Shown: positions 6,748-7,654 of the stretch, piece after piece
Numbering within the stretch: the stretch's first letter is position 1
Layout of the letters: every line of letters begins with the position of its first letter
Assembly (NCBI GenBank): GCA_964412395.1
Contig: CAYPOY010000253.1
Span: 1-7,654, forward strand
Length of the DNA: 7,654 nt
Direction: 5' to 3'
From: CAYPOY01 sp964412395
Lineage (GTDB): Bacteria; Chloroflexota; Anaerolineae; B4-G1
Program-made: the position numbers and the translations under genes
Notes under the pieces: model-generated
The model's input: the letters and a program-made list of their open reading frames with translations, nothing else
The model's database searches: none
Told to the model about the DNA's origin: nothing

Positions 6748-6786
6748 CGGAACGGCTCTGGTTACACGTCCGCTGGTTCGTCGTCA

Positions 6787-6840
6787 TGTGCCCGGCACCT
6801 TCTCGGTGCCGGGCACCTCTTCCATCCCAGGCACGCGACC
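6787..6840. repeat. Three 18-nt tandem palindromic units, decaying in the third
   Basis: Units start at 6787, 6805 and 6823. The second begins with a perfect odd palindrome, GGTGCCGGGCACC (6805-6817). The first has the same palindrome with one arm mismatch and a different centre base. The third keeps only the GGCAC half (6830-6834), exactly in register. Units 1 and 2 agree at 14 of 18 positions. This resembles small intergenic REP-type repeats. Confidence 0.5.
6788..6823 (+). terminator. Hairpin after the giant gene, probable terminator
   Basis: The 12-nt arm GTGCCCGGCACC (6788-6799), loop TTCTC and exact reverse-complement arm (6805-6816) form a perfect GC-rich stem 41 nt after the stop codon. 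The tail CTCTTCC is pyrimidine-rich, with only three T residues, so termination could be partial. The hairpin arises from the palindromic repeat units in this spacer. Confidence 0.55.
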
Positions 6841-6858
6841 TTCCTTCACAGCATGGAC

Positions 6859-6887
6859 TTGACCATATCCCCCGCCTGGGCTACAAT
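6859..6887 (+). promoter_or_regulatory. Sigma70-type promoter directly upstream of the last gene
   Basis: TTGACC (6859-6864), a 17-nt spacer and TACAAT (6882-6887) have the same layout as the promoter of the giant gene, with one mismatch in each box. Transcription should start at about 6893-6895, on or next to the GTG start codon at 6893, which predicts a leaderless mRNA. Confidence 0.7.
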
Positions 6888-6892
6888 CAGGT

Positions 6893-7654
6893 GTGCCCGA
6901 CGAGACCGAGATTGTCCTGGGGATAGCCACGCCGGAGATCAATCCTAACGACGTGCTGCTGGGGTTGAACCGGCTGCTGGGCCGGGCCTGGCACCTGCAC
7001 AAATTGAACGGGCGGTACGCCGTGCGCGTCGAGGAGAACGTCTTTGCCGTGGTGCAGAACCGCGCCCGCGACGTCTCCGAGGAGGCAGCCATCCAGCGCA
7101 TCGCCCGCGTGATGGTCAAGGAGGTGCTGGGAGGCAATGCCTACGCTCACGAGATTGATGACATCCCCGACGACCGCCACCTGAAGGTCGTCGTTTCGCT
7201 GCACGCCCTGGACACCGACCAGGACGTGTACGCCATCTACCACGGCCGCCGCTACCAGAACCGCATCGTGGTGCTCGCGCCGCTCACCGGAGACCTGCAC
7301 AAAGACCAAAGCCTGATTGACAAAGCCAGGCGGGTCATCGGCGGTGAGGAAATCAAGAAGGACGTGAGCGAGGAGCGGGCGGCAAAGGTGCAGGCCATCA
7401 TTGACGAGGAATTGAAGGAACTCAAGGAACGCCTCGAGGCCCGCTTCGGCTTCTGGCACAAAGTGTCGGTTATGGTCAGCGAGGGGCCGGACGGACAGCG
7501 ATTGGAGAAAGAAGCGGTGCGCAAAATCCAGGTCGAGGCCGAGACAGCCAGCCTGCTGGAGCGGGCCGTCAGCGACATCGCCCGGATCAAGGAAAAGGCC
7601 CTGGACGTGTTGCACGCCCGGGGGCCAAAGGGGCTGCGGGCCGATCTGCTCTAC
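6893..7654 (+). CDS. Protein resembling the C-terminal part of DUF499/PglY-like ATPases (3' end outside window)
   Basis: The frame is open from a stop at 6860-6862 to the window edge. GTG 6893 is its first start codon and gives 254 visible residues; no Shine-Dalgarno sequence precedes it. Residues 7-50 look like a winged-helix-type unit: N-P-N-D-V-L-L-G-L-N-R-L, then A-W-H-L-H-K-L-N-G-R-Y-A-V-R-V-E-E-N. Residues 96-130 are alternating strands ending R-Y-Q-N-R-I-V-V-L-A-P. Residues 135-185 form a charged helix (I-I-D-E-E-L-K-E-L-K-E-R-L). This order, including an R-N-x-hydrophobic-L-A-P strand before a long helix, is what I recall from the C-terminal half of DUF499 and PglY/BrxC-like proteins, which are large P-loop ATPases of phage-defence loci. 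The P-loop ATPase half that should precede it is absent, and the upstream frame closes within 11 codons of the start. It is therefore either an N-terminally truncated relic or a stand-alone derivative. The family call is from memory and moderate; the reading frame is well supported. Confidence 0.6.
   Translation, partial: MPDETEIVLGIATPEINPNDVLLGLNRLLGRAWHLHKLNGRYAVRVEENVFAVVQNRARDVSEEAAIQRIARVMVKEVLGGNAYAHEIDDIPDDRHLKVVVSLHALDTDQDVYAIYHGRRYQNRIVVLAPLTGDLHKDQSLIDKARRVIGGEEIKKDVSEERAAKVQAIIDEELKELKERLEARFGFWHKVSVMVSEGPDGQRLEKEAVRKIQVEAETASLLERAVSDIARIKEKALDVLHARGPKGLRADLLY

Noticed and set aside
6887..7615. Minus-strand open frame of 242 codons opposite the last gene
   Set aside because: The plus-strand frame has a promoter, a start and a coherent strand/helix pattern; the minus product is V-, D- and H-rich without motifs.
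1..7654. CRISPR array, tRNA, rRNA or insertion sequence
   Set aside because: No spaced identical repeats, tRNA cloverleaf, rRNA core sequence, transposase frame or long terminal inverted repeats were seen.

Overview
The window looks like a high-GC bacterial chromosome or metagenome contig, most likely a Chloroflexota (Anaerolineae-type) organism. That placement is an inference. It rests on the GC-rich coding style, on a very large secreted multidomain protein with a C25-like caspase-fold peptidase, and on the protein's last residues (Y-L-P-V-V-L-K-N), which resemble tails I associate with secreted Chloroflexota proteins. No rRNA or taxonomic marker gene is present.

Layout: (1) positions 1-225 hold the C-terminal end of a metallophosphoesterase of the purple acid phosphatase type. 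(2) Positions 226-495 are a 270-bp non-coding spacer. It contains a GC-rich perfect palindrome (271-292), short purine-rich repeats, an orphan full-length Shine-Dalgarno-like sequence (358-367), a near-consensus sigma70 promoter (TTGACA, 17 nt, TACAAT; 398-426) and a good ribosome binding site (484-489). (3) Positions 496-6747 are one giant gene for a 2083-residue exported protein. (4) Positions 6748-6892 are a short spacer with a perfect 12-bp-arm hairpin built from 18-nt palindromic repeats, then a second near-consensus sigma70 promoter (6859-6887). (5) Positions 6893-7654 begin a gene that runs off the window. It resembles only the C-terminal part of DUF499/PglY-like ATPases.

The giant protein reads, in order: signal peptide; 14 Asp-box (BNR) beta-propeller repeats, most simply two seven-bladed propellers; PKD-like domain; carboxypeptidase-regulatory-like domain; Fn3-like domain; an unassigned beta-rich segment; a gingipain-like (peptidase C25) catalytic domain with candidate His1522/Cys1563; a segment resembling the C25 propeptide but placed after the catalytic domain; two Ig-like/CARDB-like domains; and the Y-L-P-V-V-L-K-N tail. 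I infer a secreted protease with a large N-terminal binding platform. All three genes are on the plus strand, but each of the two downstream genes has its own promoter, so they are probably separate transcription units. Nothing shows that they act in one pathway.
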